From Leptolyngbyaceae cyanobacterium HOT.MB2.61 (GTDB lineage Bacteria > Cyanobacteriota > Cyanobacteriia > Leptolyngbyales > Leptolyngbyaceae): DNA of 46,706 bases. Both the position numbers and the translations under genes were made by a program. The stretch covers positions 1 through 46,706 of the forward strand of contig JAIMBL010000011.1 in the NCBI GenBank assembly GCA_023511615.1, given 5' to 3'. Shown in pieces: positions 34,706-43,380 of this stretch. Within the stretch, counting starts at the first letter, position 1; each line of letters begins with the position of its first letter. Below the pieces are notes generated by a model. That model was not told the DNA's origin. It ran no database searches and was given only the letters and a program-made list of their open reading frames with translations.

Positions 34706-36934
34706 GTGAAACAGTTTTTCAATTCGCTCTCTAAATTCACCAGCAATTTGGGGTTGCAGTATCTACCAGGGAAACAAAATAAACGAATGAAACATGCAGT
34801 GTTTCTCCAGCAGAGTGAAGAAGATTGTGGAGCGGCCTGTTTAGGGTCGATCGCCAAACATTATGGACTCACGCTCACCCTGACCCGGCTGCGAGAAGCC
34901 GTTGGCACAGGGCAACAGGGAACAACCTTGCTGGGGCTAAAACGGGGAGCGGAAGCGTTAGGCTTTAATGCCCGTTCCGTGCGAGCTTCCGCTCAAATCC
35001 TGGAGCAGATGAATGAAGCGCCGCTGCCCGCCATTATTCACTGGATGGGAAATCACTGGGTTGTCCTCTATGGGCGGGAAAAGCAGAAGTATGTGATTGT
35101 TGACCCAGCCGTAGGAGAGCGTTACCTCTCAGAAGAAGAACTGCGGGAGGGTTGGGTGGATTGGACGATGCTGCTGCTGGAGCCTGACCCTGCTCGTTTT
35201 TTTGCCCAGTCCTCGGATGAGCCGACTCGGGGAATTGGCAGCTTTATGCAGCGGATATGGCTGTATCGCTCGCTGCTGGCAGAGGTGCTGTTGATTAATG
35301 GGCTGTTGGGGTTACTGTCGATCGCTACCCCCTTTTTAATTCAGATTCTCACGGATGATGTGCTGATTCGAGGCGATCTGCGGCTATTGAATGGGCTAGC
35401 AGTTGGGGTGATTGTGCTTAACCTGTTTAGCAGTGGCCTGGAGTTGGTGCAGGCCAATTTGATTGCCTACTTTGCCCAGCGACTGGAGTTAGGACTGGTC
35501 CTGGAATTTGGGCGATCAATTTTGCGTCTGCCCCTGAACTATTACGAAACCCGCCGCAGTGGAGAGGTGGTCAGCCGTTTACGTGATATTCAAGACCTTA
35601 ACCAGCTAGTTTCGCAGGTGGTAGTCAGTCTACCCAGCCAGATTTTTATTGCGATCGTTTCCCTGATTCTGATGCTGATATTTAGCTGGAAGTTGACCCT
35701 TGTGGCTCTTTGCATTGCCCTGCTGATGATGATTTCTACCGTAGTTTTTCTGCCGACTTTGCAGCAAAAGACCCGCAACCTGCTGGTGTTGGAAGCCGAG
35801 AATCAAGGCGTGCTGGTAGAGACATTCAAGGGTGCGTTGACTCTGAAAACAACGACAGCAACCAACCAGTTTTGGGAAGAATTTCAGAGTCGGTTTGGTC
35901 GATTAGCCAACTTAACCCTGCGCACCACTCAAATTGGCATTATTAACAATACCTTTTCTAGCCTGGTCTCTGCGATTGGGGCAGTTGTGCTGCTGTGGTT
36001 TGGCAGTAGTCTGGTGATTAGCCAGGAACTATCGATTGGTCAATTATTAGCTTTTGCCAGTTTTAATACGAATGTCACCACTTTGATTGGTACGGTGGTC
36101 AAGTTTACCGATGAGTTTGCCCGCGTTAAAACGGCAAGCCAGCGTTTGAATGAGGTGATTGAACACCCTACCGAAACCCAGGGAGACGCTGCCAGGCCCT
36201 TCGTCTGCATTCCACCAGAGGCAGAAATTGAGTGCGATCGCCTCACCTTCCACTACCCCGGTCGCGTTGATCTGCTGGATGATTTTTCATTGCGGCTACC
36301 CGGAGGAGCCGTAATTGCGCTGATTGGCAAATCAGGCTGTGGCAAAAGTACGCTGGCAAAACTGATTGCCGGACTGTACACCCTCCAGTCTGGCAATATT
36401 CGAATAGGTGGCTACAATCTTCAGGATCTATCCCTGGAGTGCCTGCGGCGGCAGGTGGTGCTGGTGCCCCAGGATGCCCACTTCTGGAGTCGTTCAATCC
36501 TGGCAAACTTTCGCCTGGGTACGCCGGATGTCTCCTTTGAAGAAATTGTCCACGTCTGCCAGGTAACGGGAGCCGATGAATTTATCAGCCGCTTACCTGA
36601 GAAGTATCAAACTATCCTGGGTGAGTTTGGGGCCAACCTGTCGGGTGGTCAGCGGCAGCGATTAGCGATCGCCCGTGCCCTGATCAACGATCCCCCCATT
36701 TTGATTCTGGATGAATCGACGGCTGGCTTAGATCCTCTCAGTGAGACCGAAGTTCTGGATCAGTTGCTCCACTACCGCCAGGGCAGAACCACGATTCTGA
36801 TCAGCCACCGTCCTAGAGTCATTAATCGCGCTGATTGGATTGTGCTGTTAGACCAGGGAAAACTGGTGACTCAGGGCAGTCTCAAACATCTACAATCCCA
36901 ACTTGGCGAACACTTGGACTTTTTGACTCCATAG
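34706..36934 (+). CDS. C39 peptidase-containing ABC exporter (PCAT)
   Basis: This inner-membrane exporter cleaves double-glycine leaders and pumps out the core peptide. From the chosen GTG start (GGGAGG 7 bp upstream) it has 742 residues. The C39 peptidase (about 30-160) has Cys41 in EEDCGAACL, His117 in NHWVVL and Asp133 in VIVDPA. Six membrane spans follow (about 185-460). The ATPase domain has Walker A GKSGCGKST, signature LSGGQRQR and Walker B ILILDEST. An alternative start at ATG 34787 would begin only 13 residues before the catalytic Cys. Two GG-leader precursors lie directly upstream and an HlyD-type adaptor is divergent, so substrates and partner are apparent. The layout resembles the cyanobacterial PteB/EbfG biofilm-peptide systems, by analogy only. 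Confidence 0.95.
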   Translation: MKQFFNSLSKFTSNLGLQYLPGKQNKRMKHAVFLQQSEEDCGAACLGSIAKHYGLTLTLTRLREAVGTGQQGTTLLGLKRGAEALGFNARSVRASAQILEQMNEAPLPAIIHWMGNHWVVLYGREKQKYVIVDPAVGERYLSEEELREGWVDWTMLLLEPDPARFFAQSSDEPTRGIGSFMQRIWLYRSLLAEVLLINGLLGLLSIATPFLIQILTDDVLIRGDLRLLNGLAVGVIVLNLFSSGLELVQANLIAYFAQRLELGLVLEFGRSILRLPLNYYETRRSGEVVSRLRDIQDLNQLVSQVVVSLPSQIFIAIVSLILMLIFSWKLTLVALCIALLMMISTVVFLPTLQQKTRNLLVLEAENQGVLVETFKGALTLKTTTATNQFWEEFQSRFGRLANLTLRTTQIGIINNTFSSLVSAIGAVVLLWFGSSLVISQELSIGQLLAFASFNTNVTTLIGTVVKFTDEFARVKTASQRLNEVIEHPTETQGDAARPFVCIPPEAEIECDRLTFHYPGRVDLLDDFSLRLPGGAVIALIGKSGCGKSTLAKLIAGLYTLQSGNIRIGGYNLQDLSLECLRRQVVLVPQDAHFWSRSILANFRLGTPDVSFEEIVHVCQVTGADEFISRLPEKYQTILGEFGANLSGGQRQRLAIARALINDPPILILDESTAGLDPLSETEVLDQLLHYRQGRTTILISHRPRVINRADWIVLLDQGKLVTQGSLKHLQSQLGEHLDFLTP

Positions 36935-37109
36935 GGAAAGGGCGAAGGGCGAAAGGAGTTAGAAGTTTTAAGTTCTGAGTTCAGGCAACAGACGACAGGC
37001 GCCAGGCAATTGGGGAGGGATAGGAAGAAACTCAAAACCCATCTAAGGGAGGAGGAGGGAGGAAGAGGTAAGATGAAACCTCAAACCCTACCCCCCTACT
37101 TTCCTCCCT

Positions 37110-38180
37110 ATGTCCAAACGTCCCTACACAGTATTGCTAATTGTGCCAACGGGAATTGGAGCGGCCATCGGAGGGTACGCAGGCGACGCATTGCCGGTGG
37201 CACGGGCGATCGCTCAGATTGCCGATTGCCTCATCACCCATCCCAATGTGCTCAACGGGGCCCAGCTTTACTGGAATTTGCCCAATGCCCTGTATGTGGA
37301 AGGGTACGGGCTGGATCAGTTTGCGGCTGGGAACTGGGGTCTGCGTCCAGTGCATCAAAATCGGGTAGGTCTGGTGCTGGATCGGGGAATTGAACCGGAG
37401 TTGCGCCAGCGGCAACTTCAGGCAGCCGATGCTACCCGCGCCACCCTGGGCCTGAATCTGACTGAATACGTGATCACGGATACTCCCCTGGGGGTGAGTT
37501 TGAAAACGGCAGTATCGGGGGCAACCTGGGGTACCATTCAGCAGCCAGACAGTCTGTTGCGGGCGGTGGAACAGTTGATCCAAAAGGCGGGGGCGGAGGC
37601 AATCGCGGTCGTGGCCCGTTTCCCCGATGACCTGGGTAGTGAGGCGTTGCAAAACTACCGTCATGGTCAGGGGGTCGATCCCTTAGCTGGGGCAGAAGCC
37701 GTCATTAGCCATCTGGTGGTGCGAGAGTTTCAGATTCCCTGCGCCCATGCGCCCGCACTGTCGCCCCTGCCGCTTGACCCCGCTTTGTCGCCGCGAGCGG
37801 CAGCCGAAGAGTTGGGCTATACCTTTCTGCCCTGTGTGCTGGTAGGGCTGAGTCGGGCTCCCCAGTTTATCCTGGGCTCTAATTCAAACTTCCACCCTGA
37901 GATGGGTGATATCTGGGCAAGTCAGGTGGATGCTGTAGTAGTCCCTGCAACAGCATGTGGTGGTAGCGCTGTGATGAGTTTGAGTCAGACGAAGGCTTGT
38001 ATCGTCGCGGTGAATGAAAATACAACAACAATGCAGGTTCTACCGAAGACCTTAAAGATTCCTGCGGTGCAAGTCCACTCATATCTTGAAGCCATTGGCT
38101 TTCTGGTTGCTCACCGGGCAGGTATCAGTTCAGCAGCCCTGAAGCCCGCGACAATCACCTTGCATCAGGTCGATAGGTAG
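37110..38180 (+). CDS. DUF3326 protein
   Basis: The 356-residue protein belongs to DUF3326, a conserved family in cyanobacteria and plants with no established role. Family landmarks seen are VPTGIGAAIGGYAGDALP near the N-terminus, THPNVLNGA, and NENTTTM near the C-terminus. The GIGAAIGG loop and alternating strands suggest a Rossmann-like cytosolic enzyme; this is inference. No signal peptide or membrane segment. The upstream gap from the exporter carries low-complexity repeats (gtaagatgaaacctcaaacc type, shared with 43291), so the gene is probably transcribed independently. Confidence 0.9.
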   Translation: MSKRPYTVLLIVPTGIGAAIGGYAGDALPVARAIAQIADCLITHPNVLNGAQLYWNLPNALYVEGYGLDQFAAGNWGLRPVHQNRVGLVLDRGIEPELRQRQLQAADATRATLGLNLTEYVITDTPLGVSLKTAVSGATWGTIQQPDSLLRAVEQLIQKAGAEAIAVVARFPDDLGSEALQNYRHGQGVDPLAGAEAVISHLVVREFQIPCAHAPALSPLPLDPALSPRAAAEELGYTFLPCVLVGLSRAPQFILGSNSNFHPEMGDIWASQVDAVVVPATACGGSAVMSLSQTKACIVAVNENTTTMQVLPKTLKIPAVQVHSYLEAIGFLVAHRAGISSAALKPATITLHQVDR

Positions 38181-38309
38181 GGGCTGTGCCTCTGGGCCTG
38201 CCCTAAAAGTTTTGAATTTAAGCTGAAAGGGGTGGAGGGGTGGAAGAGTCTGGTTGGGTAGTCTGGAAGACTGGTAGGATCGAAGAACTGTAAGTTTCTT
38301 TGACTTTTT

Positions 38310-38906
38310 GTGGCAGAACAATTTCCCGATAATCCCGAATTTGAACCTCTCAGCCGCACTCAGGTCCTGATTGCGATGGGAGTGACTGCAATTGTGCTGT
38401 TCCTTATTGCCAGGCTCTGGATGCAGTTTGGCTCGGTTACTCTGCTGTCTTTCCAGTGGTCCGGGTTGGCAGTGCTTCAGGGATTGGGCCTGGGAGTTGT
38501 GATTACCGCTGCCAGTTCCGTGGTCTATTACACTTGGCCGGCCTACCGCCAAAGTGCCGATTATTACCTGGAACTGGTGTTGAAACCTCTGGTGTGGCCG
38601 GATTTGATCTGGTTGGGGCTACTACCAGGGTTAAGTGAAGAATTGCTGTTTCGGGGGGTAATGCTGCCTGCCTTTGGACTGGATAACGAGGGGCTGGTGC
38701 TGTCCAGCCTGTGCTTTGGGGTGCTGCATCTCAGTAGCTTAAAACAGTGGCCCTACGTCGTCTGGGCCACAGTGATTGGAGGGACATTAGGGGCAGGCGC
38801 GATCGCCACGGGCAATTTACTGGTGCCCATCGTGGCTCACATTTCCACCAACCTGATCTCAAGTAGCCTCTGGAAGTGGGGCAAACGCAATCCTAATAAA
38901 GGATAG
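38310..38906 (+). CDS. CPBP-family intramembrane metalloprotease
   Basis: This is a polytopic membrane protein of the CAAX-protease/bacteriocin-processing (Abi/CPBP) family. The three family motifs are present: SEELLFRG (Glu-Glu), the His of GVLHLSSL, and HISTN near the C-terminus, so the glutamic-type active site looks intact. About 198 residues with five or six spans, shorter than some plant homologues but normal for bacteria. The start is GTG. Members process prenylated or membrane proteins and sometimes act in bacteriocin immunity. The PCAT peptide locus lies 1.4 kb upstream, but DUF3326 intervenes and a link is only conjecture. Confidence 0.9.
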   Translation: MAEQFPDNPEFEPLSRTQVLIAMGVTAIVLFLIARLWMQFGSVTLLSFQWSGLAVLQGLGLGVVITAASSVVYYTWPAYRQSADYYLELVLKPLVWPDLIWLGLLPGLSEELLFRGVMLPAFGLDNEGLVLSSLCFGVLHLSSLKQWPYVVWATVIGGTLGAGAIATGNLLVPIVAHISTNLISSSLWKWGKRNPNKG

Positions 38907-39066
38907 TTCATAGGGCGTGTAGGGAGTAGAACAGTTCCACAAATGAGAACAACAGACGTGAAAAAGGACATAAAAGGTAGAGGTAAATCCTCTTCCAATC
39001 CTGTCAACCCGTGTTAACTCTGGGATAAGGCTGTTAAGATCGCTAGAAACTTCGTTCCTGACCCCC

Positions 39067-40983
39067 ATGAGTGACACCGTTCTCCACGTCAAAGACCTGG
39101 AAGTTCAATTTCTAACTGACGAAAAACTGATTCGCGCTGTTGACGGCATTTCTTTTGAAATCAAACGGGGGCAGACGTTAGGCATTGTAGGGGAGTCGGG
39201 GTCAGGCAAATCGGTGACGGCACTTTCTGTCGTGCGGTTGGTGCCATCACCCGGCAGGATTGCAAGCGGGGAAGCGCTGTTTTGGGGGGCAGAAGGGGGA
39301 CAACCCGTTGATTTGCTGAAATTGCCAAACCGCCAGATGGAAGATTACCGGGGTGGAGAAATTTCGATGATCTTCCAAGAACCGATGAGTTCCCTCAACC
39401 CCGTGTTTACCATTGGGTTTCAGTTGGTGGAGGCCATTCAGCTCCATAAGCACCTGACAACCGCCGAGGCCGAACGGGAGGCGATCGCCCGTCTCCAGGA
39501 GGTGCGCCTGTTACCCAGCGATGGTGAGATGCGACAGCGGGTGGTGGATGAGTTTCGCCAGACAAAGCCCGATAGCCCTTTGCCCAGCGATCGCGAAATT
39601 GAACGTCAGATCAACCGGCAAAAAACTGCCTTTCTCAACCGCTATCCCCACGAACTATCCGGGGGACAAATGCAGCGGGTGATGATTGCCATGGCGATCG
39701 CCTGCGATCCCGCCCTGCTGATTGCCGATGAACCAACCACTGCTCTGGATGTGACCGTACAGGCCACCATTCTGGATTTGCTACGGGATCTGCGCGATCG
39801 GCGGGGGATGTCCATTATGTTTATCACCCATGACCTGGGCATCATCGCTGAAATTGCGGATTCTGTTGCCGTCATGTACCAGGGAAAAATCGTGGAAGCA
39901 GGTCCCGTCTGGCAAATCTTTTCCAATCCGCAGCATCCTTATACGAAGGGATTACTGACCTGCCGCCCCCAGCCGAATCGCCGCTTGCGCCGCCTGCCCA
40001 CCGTGTCTGACTTTATGCAGGTCAGGATGGCTCCCACCGGAGAGGTTGTGATTGAGGAGCGGGAAACTGATGTGGGGCGGGCGCTGAGTCTGGCAGAAGA
40101 GGTCAGTGCTGCCGATATGGAGCAGAGATTGTCATCGCTCCAGAAAAAAGATCCGCTGTTGTCTGTTCGCGATTTGCAAGTAGCGTTCCCAATTCGAGGA
40201 ATTTTTGGGCAGACCCGACGGTATTTAATGGCAGTTAACGGCGTCAGCTTTGACGTTTATCCAGGCGAAACCCTGGGGCTGGTGGGTGAATCCGGTTGCG
40301 GCAAATCCACCCTGGCACGGGCCGTTCTGCATCTCATCAAACCCAGTGGAGGGCAGGTGATTTTTGATGGCGATGATGTCACCGTTCTCCCATCTGATCA
40401 TCTGCGGCTGTTGCGGCGGGAAATGCAAATCATCTTCCAGAATCCCTTTGGTGCCCTCGATCCCCGCATTTCCGTGGGGGCTGCCATTATGGAGCCGATG
40501 CAAATTCACCGAAAGCCAGAGAACCGACGGGAACAGCGAGAGCGGGCTATCTATCTGCTAGAACGGGTAGGTTTGGCGGCTGATGCCTTAAACCGCTATC
40601 CCCACGAGTTTTCTGGAGGACAACGGCAGCGAATTTGCATTGCCCGTGCCCTTGCCCTCAATCCCAAATTCATCATTTGCGATGAGTCGGTTTCCGCATT
40701 AGATGTGTCCGTGCAGGCCCAGGTGCTTAATTTGCTGAAGGAGCTTCAGAGTGAGTTTAATCTCACCTATATCTTCATTTCCCATGACTTGAGTGTGGTC
40801 AAGTTCATGAGCGATCGCATCATGGTGATGAACAAGGGGGAAATTGAGGAGATTGGCCCCTCCGAACGAATCTACCGTGAACCGCAAAAAACTTACACGC
40901 AGCAACTAATTTCGGCAATTCCAGTTGGCAGCTTAGATCGCATCCGGGAACGGCAAGCCCAGCGGGGAATCTCAGTAGGTTAG
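39067..40983 (+). CDS. ABC transporter ATP-binding protein, two fused peptide-type ATPase domains
   Basis: This is the cytosolic motor of an oligopeptide/dipeptide or glutathione-type importer. The 638-residue product contains two complete nucleotide-binding domains, like YejF and GsiA, instead of separate DppD and DppF. Domain 1 has Walker A GESGSGKS, LSGGQMQR and LLIADEPT. Domain 2 has GESGCGKST, SGGQRQR and FIICDES. Both have the oligopeptide-type C-terminal extension (PYTKGLL, and TYTQQLI). No permease or binding-protein genes are adjacent, so its membrane partners are encoded elsewhere. Domain 1 has an inserted charged segment (LPSDGEMRQRVVDEFRQTKP...) between Q-loop and signature. The stop overlaps the convergent zinc-ribbon gene by 4 bp. 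Confidence 0.95.
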   Translation: MSDTVLHVKDLEVQFLTDEKLIRAVDGISFEIKRGQTLGIVGESGSGKSVTALSVVRLVPSPGRIASGEALFWGAEGGQPVDLLKLPNRQMEDYRGGEISMIFQEPMSSLNPVFTIGFQLVEAIQLHKHLTTAEAEREAIARLQEVRLLPSDGEMRQRVVDEFRQTKPDSPLPSDREIERQINRQKTAFLNRYPHELSGGQMQRVMIAMAIACDPALLIADEPTTALDVTVQATILDLLRDLRDRRGMSIMFITHDLGIIAEIADSVAVMYQGKIVEAGPVWQIFSNPQHPYTKGLLTCRPQPNRRLRRLPTVSDFMQVRMAPTGEVVIEERETDVGRALSLAEEVSAADMEQRLSSLQKKDPLLSVRDLQVAFPIRGIFGQTRRYLMAVNGVSFDVYPGETLGLVGESGCGKSTLARAVLHLIKPSGGQVIFDGDDVTVLPSDHLRLLRREMQIIFQNPFGALDPRISVGAAIMEPMQIHRKPENRREQRERAIYLLERVGLAADALNRYPHEFSGGQRQRICIARALALNPKFIICDESVSALDVSVQAQVLNLLKELQSEFNLTYIFISHDLSVVKFMSDRIMVMNKGEIEEIGPSERIYREPQKTYTQQLISAIPVGSLDRIRERQAQRGISVG

Positions 40984-41270
40984 TTAAATGGATTAAACCA
41001 ATCCCCCAGGGGCGGAGGCACTTCGCGTTCCTGATTTGCCAGGTCGGAAGGGGGACGATCACTACTCCAGGCCCACCAGGCACAGCCACATTCACACAGG
41101 TAAAACTCCTGCCATTTGCGGCGATGGTCTTCGGTAAAGACAGGCGATCGCCGGTTAATCCAAACTCGCTGGGCCGACTGAGCAGACAGGCGGCAAGTAG
41201 GACAATTGAATTCCTTTGCGTGAATAGCAGACGCAGTCCATTCAGGGGGATCTGGGTTAAAGGCTTCCAT
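40980..41270 (-). CDS. Small zinc-ribbon-like protein
   Basis: The 96-residue product has CPTC (about residues 23-26) and CECGC (about 59-63), four to five cysteines spaced as in a zinc ribbon, surrounded by many Trp/Arg. There is no signal peptide. It is convergent with the ABC ATPase gene and shares its last 4 bp (TTAG). The family is not recognised. Composition and motif suggest a cytosolic nucleic-acid- or protein-binding role, but that is only inferred. Confidence 0.75.
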   Translation of the reverse strand: MEAFNPDPPEWTASAIHAKEFNCPTCRLSAQSAQRVWINRRSPVFTEDHRRKWQEFYLCECGCAWWAWSSDRPPSDLANQEREVPPPLGDWFNPFN

Positions 41271-41507
41271 GGATTTCAGGAAAAAAGAATTTAAGAGACT
41301 AGAGACCAGCGGTTGGGGACTAATCTATTCCCTAGCCCCTAGCCCCTAGCCCCTCCTCCTTGTTATGAAAATTTAACAGATAAAGTGTGGCTGGAAGTAG
41401 GCTGAAGTCGCGTACTCTGGTTATTGTCTTGATGGCATCCGCTCAATCAGGAGGTGTCCTGTGAGGTGATTGCCCGGAAATTGCTCCATGCTGAGGATAC
41501 TTCATCC

Positions 41508-43265
41508 ATGACATACCTCAACGCCATTTCCTTCTTCGGCATTTTAGGTCTCTGCCTGATTGCCTGGGCATTTTCGGAAGACCGGAGGGTTATTCCCTGG
41601 CGGGTTATTATCGGTGGCATAGGATTGCAACTGGTTTTGGGCTTCTTTGTATTTCAGTTTCCGGCAACCAGGGAGCTTTTAAAGATATTCAGTGGCTTAC
41701 TCGACAGCATCTTCACTGCAGCTGATGCGGGTGCCCGGTTTGTGTTTGGGCCAAATCTGGTCCCGTTACCGGGGCAAGACCCATTGATCGTTCGTCCTTT
41801 GCCTCCTGGTGCGACGGCCTGTCCACCTCCTCAGGTTCCCTTTATCCCAGGCTACTGTGGTACGGACAAGCTGAACTATATCCTGGCATTTCGGGCATTG
41901 CCAGCAGTTATCTTTTTCTCTGGTTTAATGTCTCTGTTGTATAACCTGGGTGTGATTCAGGCAATTACTAGCGTGTTTGCCAGGGTGTTTTATCGAACGA
42001 TGCGCCTGAGTGGGGCAGAGTCTTTAAGTGGGGCCGCCAATATTTTTGTAGGAATTGAGGCGGCGATCGCAGTCAAACCCTATATTCCCAAAATGACTCG
42101 CAGCGAATTGTGCGCAATTCTGGCCTGTTGTTTTGGAACGGCGGCCTCATCCACCCTGGCTATCTACGTCAGCTACCTCAGGCCGGTTTTCCCAAACATT
42201 TTGGGGCATCTGGTTTCAGCTTCAATCATGGCAATCCCCGCCTGTTTTGTCCTGTCTAAGATTCTGGTGCCAGAAACCGGTGTACCAGTAACGATGGGCG
42301 GTATTCCGGAGGAAGAGAAGCCCGTGCGCGGAACTGAACTTGAAGCGGTGGAAGAGGCAGAGCGGCGGGAAAATATTGCTGAAAAAATTGAAGAGCGCTA
42401 TCCCCAAACTAAAATCCAGTCAGACGAAGACGATTCAACTTATGAGGGGCTGAAGGAGACGGCAGGTGGAGAACCAATTGAACGAGTCAGCCCAATGGAT
42501 GCGGCCATACTGGGGGCGTTGGATGGGGTCAAGATGGCGGTATCTATCGCTGCTGTGCTGATTTTGATTTTGGGCCTGGTTTCCCTGATTAATCAACTCT
42601 TTGCTGGGCTGGCAGAGCTCCCCAATCCTATTGGTTCATTCTTTAAGGTTGTTACCCTGCAAAATATTTTGGGCTTTCTGTTTGTGCCTGTCACGCTTTT
42701 GACTGGGGTTTCCCTGGACTCCAATGAGCTCTGGAAGTCCTCAGTGATTATTGGACGGCGCTTGTTTGAAACTGCGATTCCGCCCTATCAAGAACTGGGA
42801 CGAGCAGCAGCAGCGGGAGAGTTGAGCGATCGCGCCATTCTCATCATCAGCTATGCCCTTTCTGGCTTTGCTCACATCGCTTCCGTGGGCATCTTTGTGG
42901 GAGGTACCATAGCCCTGGCTCCCTCCCGCCGCAAAGATATTTCCCAACTGGGCTGGAAAGCTCTATTTGTCGGCACCCTGGCAACGATTATGATCGCCTG
43001 CATCGCAGGTTTTTATGACAACGGCAATCCCAGCATTTTAGGTCAGAAAGCTCCTCCTGCACCCGCAGCCAGTCCCGCCCCCGTTCCGGCTTCTCCTTCA
43101 CCCACAATTTCTCCCACTACCAGTCCGATCGCTTCTCCTACCGTAACCCCATCCCCACGACTGACTCCTTCCCCCGCTACCACCGGAGCGACCCCCCAAA
43201 GCACAATTAGTCCCGTGCCCGTTCTGACTCCCAGCCCAACCCCTACGCAATCGCCCACTCCTTGA
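41508..43265 (+). CDS. CNT-family (NupC-like) transporter, copy 1, with Pro/Thr/Ser tail
   Basis: This is an inner-membrane cation-coupled transporter of the concentrative nucleoside family. The core (about residues 1-510) has the family's N-terminal spans, gate region and C-terminal core with hairpin segments. LSGAESLSGAANIFVGIEA and SGFAHIASVGIFVGG replace the nucleoside-binding GQTE and GFANFSS patterns, so the substrate may not be a nucleoside. A charged cytosolic loop (about 285-340) is longer than in copy 2, and a Pro/Ser/Thr-rich tail of about 65 residues is added. The ATG at 41508 aligns with copy 2; however, the perfect AGGAGG at 41449-41454 favours an in-frame GTG at 41466. A DUF2079 gene follows after 115 bp. 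Confidence 0.88.
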   Translation: MTYLNAISFFGILGLCLIAWAFSEDRRVIPWRVIIGGIGLQLVLGFFVFQFPATRELLKIFSGLLDSIFTAADAGARFVFGPNLVPLPGQDPLIVRPLPPGATACPPPQVPFIPGYCGTDKLNYILAFRALPAVIFFSGLMSLLYNLGVIQAITSVFARVFYRTMRLSGAESLSGAANIFVGIEAAIAVKPYIPKMTRSELCAILACCFGTAASSTLAIYVSYLRPVFPNILGHLVSASIMAIPACFVLSKILVPETGVPVTMGGIPEEEKPVRGTELEAVEEAERRENIAEKIEERYPQTKIQSDEDDSTYEGLKETAGGEPIERVSPMDAAILGALDGVKMAVSIAAVLILILGLVSLINQLFAGLAELPNPIGSFFKVVTLQNILGFLFVPVTLLTGVSLDSNELWKSSVIIGRRLFETAIPPYQELGRAAAAGELSDRAILIISYALSGFAHIASVGIFVGGTIALAPSRRKDISQLGWKALFVGTLATIMIACIAGFYDNGNPSILGQKAPPAPAASPAPVPASPSPTISPTTSPIASPTVTPSPRLTPSPATTGATPQSTISPVPVLTPSPTPTQSPTP

Positions 43266-43380
43266 GTAGAGAAAGTGAGGAGTGAGGAGTAAGATGAAAC
43301 CTCAAACCTCACTCCTCCCCTAGCCCCCCTCCCCCAGCCTCCCTCTAACAACCAACAACTGTTCCACCACCCGCTACCGC

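Noticed and set aside
38310-38906. CPBP protease as dedicated immunity or processing factor of the peptide locus
   Set aside because: It is separated by DUF3326 and low-complexity gaps; CPBP proteins are common in cyanobacteria and proximity alone is weak.
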